DNA of 5,392 bases from the NCBI GenBank assembly GCA_026392265.1, contig JAPLCL010000301.1, positions 1 through 5,392 on the forward strand. The letters run 5' to 3'. Within the stretch, counting starts at the first letter, position 1. Every line of letters begins with the position of its first letter. This DNA is from Actinomycetota bacterium. GTDB taxonomy: Bacteria; Actinomycetota; Thermoleophilia; UBA2241. Below are positions 4,341-5,392 of this stretch, one piece after another. The translations under genes were made by a program, and so were the position numbers. The notes under the pieces are model-generated. The model saw nothing but the letters and a program-made list of their open reading frames with translations, was not told where the DNA came from and did no database searches.

Positions 4341-5392
4341 CTACCCTGTCCGGCCCCCGCGGCGCGACAGCCACCATCCAACGAGAATCGTGAGCGCCGT
4401 GCCACCGCCGGTGACGATCCAGTACGTGGTCTTCGGCGTGCCCTCGGGCACCAGGTAGAAGAAGAGAACGATGGCGAACACTATCCCGGCCAGCGACAGC
4501 ACGACGGAGACCCACGCTCCGGCCACGCCGCCGGGCACGCGGTACGGGCGCGGCCGGTCGGGCTGCTTGCGGCGCAGCACGAGAAGCGCCGGGAACATGA
4601 GCAGGTACGGGAGCAGGAAGACGATCGACGACAGCGCGAAGATGCTCCAGAACACCGACTCCTTGGTCGCGAAGAACGCGTAGTTGACCACCGTGAGCAG
4701 CGTGGCGATGACGCCCATGAGGACGAAGGCGTAGTCCGGGGTCTTGAAGCGCCGGTTCACGTGCCCGAAGAGGCCCGGCGCCGACCGGTCCAACCCGGTC
4801 GATCCCATGCTGTGGTTGGCGCCGATGGACCACGTCACCATGTTGCCGACGAAGCTGAAGAGCAGCAGGACCACGAAGATGTCGAAAAGCGCCGTCGCAG
4901 AGCCCCCAAGGACGCTGTCGAACGAGAGCTTCATGGCGTCGGACATGCCCGAGACGATGGAAAGGTCCTGGAGCGGCACGGAGGCGAGGATACCGAAGCT
5001 CCCGAAGAGCTGCGCGCCGACGATGACGAGGCCGGAGAGCAGCACCATGCGGGGGATATCCTTCTTGGGATCCCGGGTCGCGCCGGCCGCCGAGCTCATC
5101 AGCTCGAAGCCGCAGAAGTTGTAGATGATCACCGGCAGAAAAGCGTAGTTGAGACCGAACGACGGGCGCCACTCGCCGATCGCGAACGAGTTGGCGGCGC
5201 CGCTCTTCAGGACGAAGGCGACGCCGACGATGCCCAGCGCCAGCAGCACGAGCACTTTGACCACGGCACTCGTGCTGTTGACCCACTTGCTCCACGCCAT
5301 CGGCAGGATGCCGATGCCGACGACCACCCAGATCAGGGCGATCACGATGATCTCCTCCCAGGTGCGGCTCATGCCGCCCCAGAACGCCACGG
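4341..5392 (-). CDS. APC-superfamily amino-acid permease, C-terminal part (runs off right edge)
   Basis: Inner-membrane transporter for an amino acid or related amine, by secondary transport or exchange. About 350 C-terminal residues are present, with about nine hydrophobic segments (roughly 14-34, 41-62, 84-104, 115-137, 165-190, 220-241, 245-272, 290-314, 322-342, counted from the Met codon at 5390). APC proteins usually have twelve, so about three N-terminal segments lie beyond the edge and that Met is probably internal. Family marks are the GFELMSSAAGATRDPKKDIPR-like segment (residues 94-114, unwound helix 6 and the following loop), NRRFKTPDYAF (212-222) and RPRPYRVPGG (279-288). The first resembles the glutamate:GABA antiporter group, but the substrate cannot be assigned. 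The stop is TAG at 4343-4341, 13 bp from the convergent regulator gene; no terminator separates them. Confidence 0.9.
   Translation of the reverse strand, partial: VAFWGGMSRTWEEIIVIALIWVVVGIGILPMAWSKWVNSTSAVVKVLVLLALGIVGVAFVLKSGAANSFAIGEWRPSFGLNYAFLPVIIYNFCGFELMSSAAGATRDPKKDIPRMVLLSGLVIVGAQLFGSFGILASVPLQDLSIVSGMSDAMKLSFDSVLGGSATALFDIFVVLLLFSFVGNMVTWSIGANHSMGSTGLDRSAPGLFGHVNRRFKTPDYAFVLMGVIATLLTVVNYAFFATKESVFWSIFALSSIVFLLPYLLMFPALLVLRRKQPDRPRPYRVPGGVAGAWVSVVLSLAGIVFAIVLFFYLVPEGTPKTTYWIVTGGGTALTILVGWWLSRRGGRTG

Noticed and set aside
4270..5295. Minus-strand open frame alongside the permease in another frame
   Set aside because: No membrane segments and an Arg/Ala/His-rich product; the 4341-5392 frame has nine hydrophobic helices and APC motifs.
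5388..5390. ATG as true start of the permease
   Set aside because: Only about nine of the usual twelve membrane segments follow it, so the gene must begin beyond the window.
1..5392. CRISPR arrays, insertion sequences, tRNA or rRNA genes, attachment sites
   Set aside because: No repeat-spacer pattern, transposase motif, terminal inverted repeats or tRNA-like sequence was seen on either strand.

Overview
The window is strongly G+C-rich bacterial DNA. It carries three complete genes on the + strand, flanked on each side by a minus-strand gene that runs off the window. The organism cannot be named. A bacterial host is clear: there is a cobalamin riboswitch and a Shine-Dalgarno stretch complementary to the usual 16S rRNA tail. 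High G+C, a probably leaderless regulator gene and the DUF362/polyferredoxin pair would fit a high-G+C lineage such as an actinobacterium, but this is a weak guess. The redox genes suggest an anaerobic or facultative lifestyle.

Layout. Positions 1-451 (minus) hold the N-terminal third or so of a zinc-type medium-chain alcohol dehydrogenase. Positions 452-862 hold no protein gene but are densely regulatory, reading minus: a promoter (773-778 and 749-754), a complete cobalamin riboswitch (742-580), an intrinsic terminator hairpin (513-484 plus T tracts), then the RBS and start of the dehydrogenase. Reading plus from the same intergenic region is a three-gene block: a DUF362 protein with a Tat-like export signal (863-1834); a large fused membrane polyferredoxin that joins a NapH-like half to a NapG-like half through an internal twin-arginine signal (1842-3575); and a Crp/Fnr-family regulator (3599-4327) with its own -10 element only 7 nt from its ATG. 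Convergent to it, 13 bp away, is the C-terminal part of an APC-superfamily amino-acid permease (4341-5392, minus).

How it may work together. The fused polyferredoxin carries Cys motifs for about six [4Fe-4S] clusters. From the predicted topology, two are cytoplasmic and four lie beyond the Tat signal, outside the membrane. That would make it a single-polypeptide electron conduit, or a precursor cut into NapH-like and NapG-like parts. The DUF362 protein 7 bp upstream is probably exported and is a candidate partner. The Crp/Fnr protein lacks Fe-S cysteines but resembles the DNR branch and may control the module. The dehydrogenase is predicted to be switched off by cobalamin through premature termination. 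No terminal reductase is visible, so the electron donor and acceptor are unknown.
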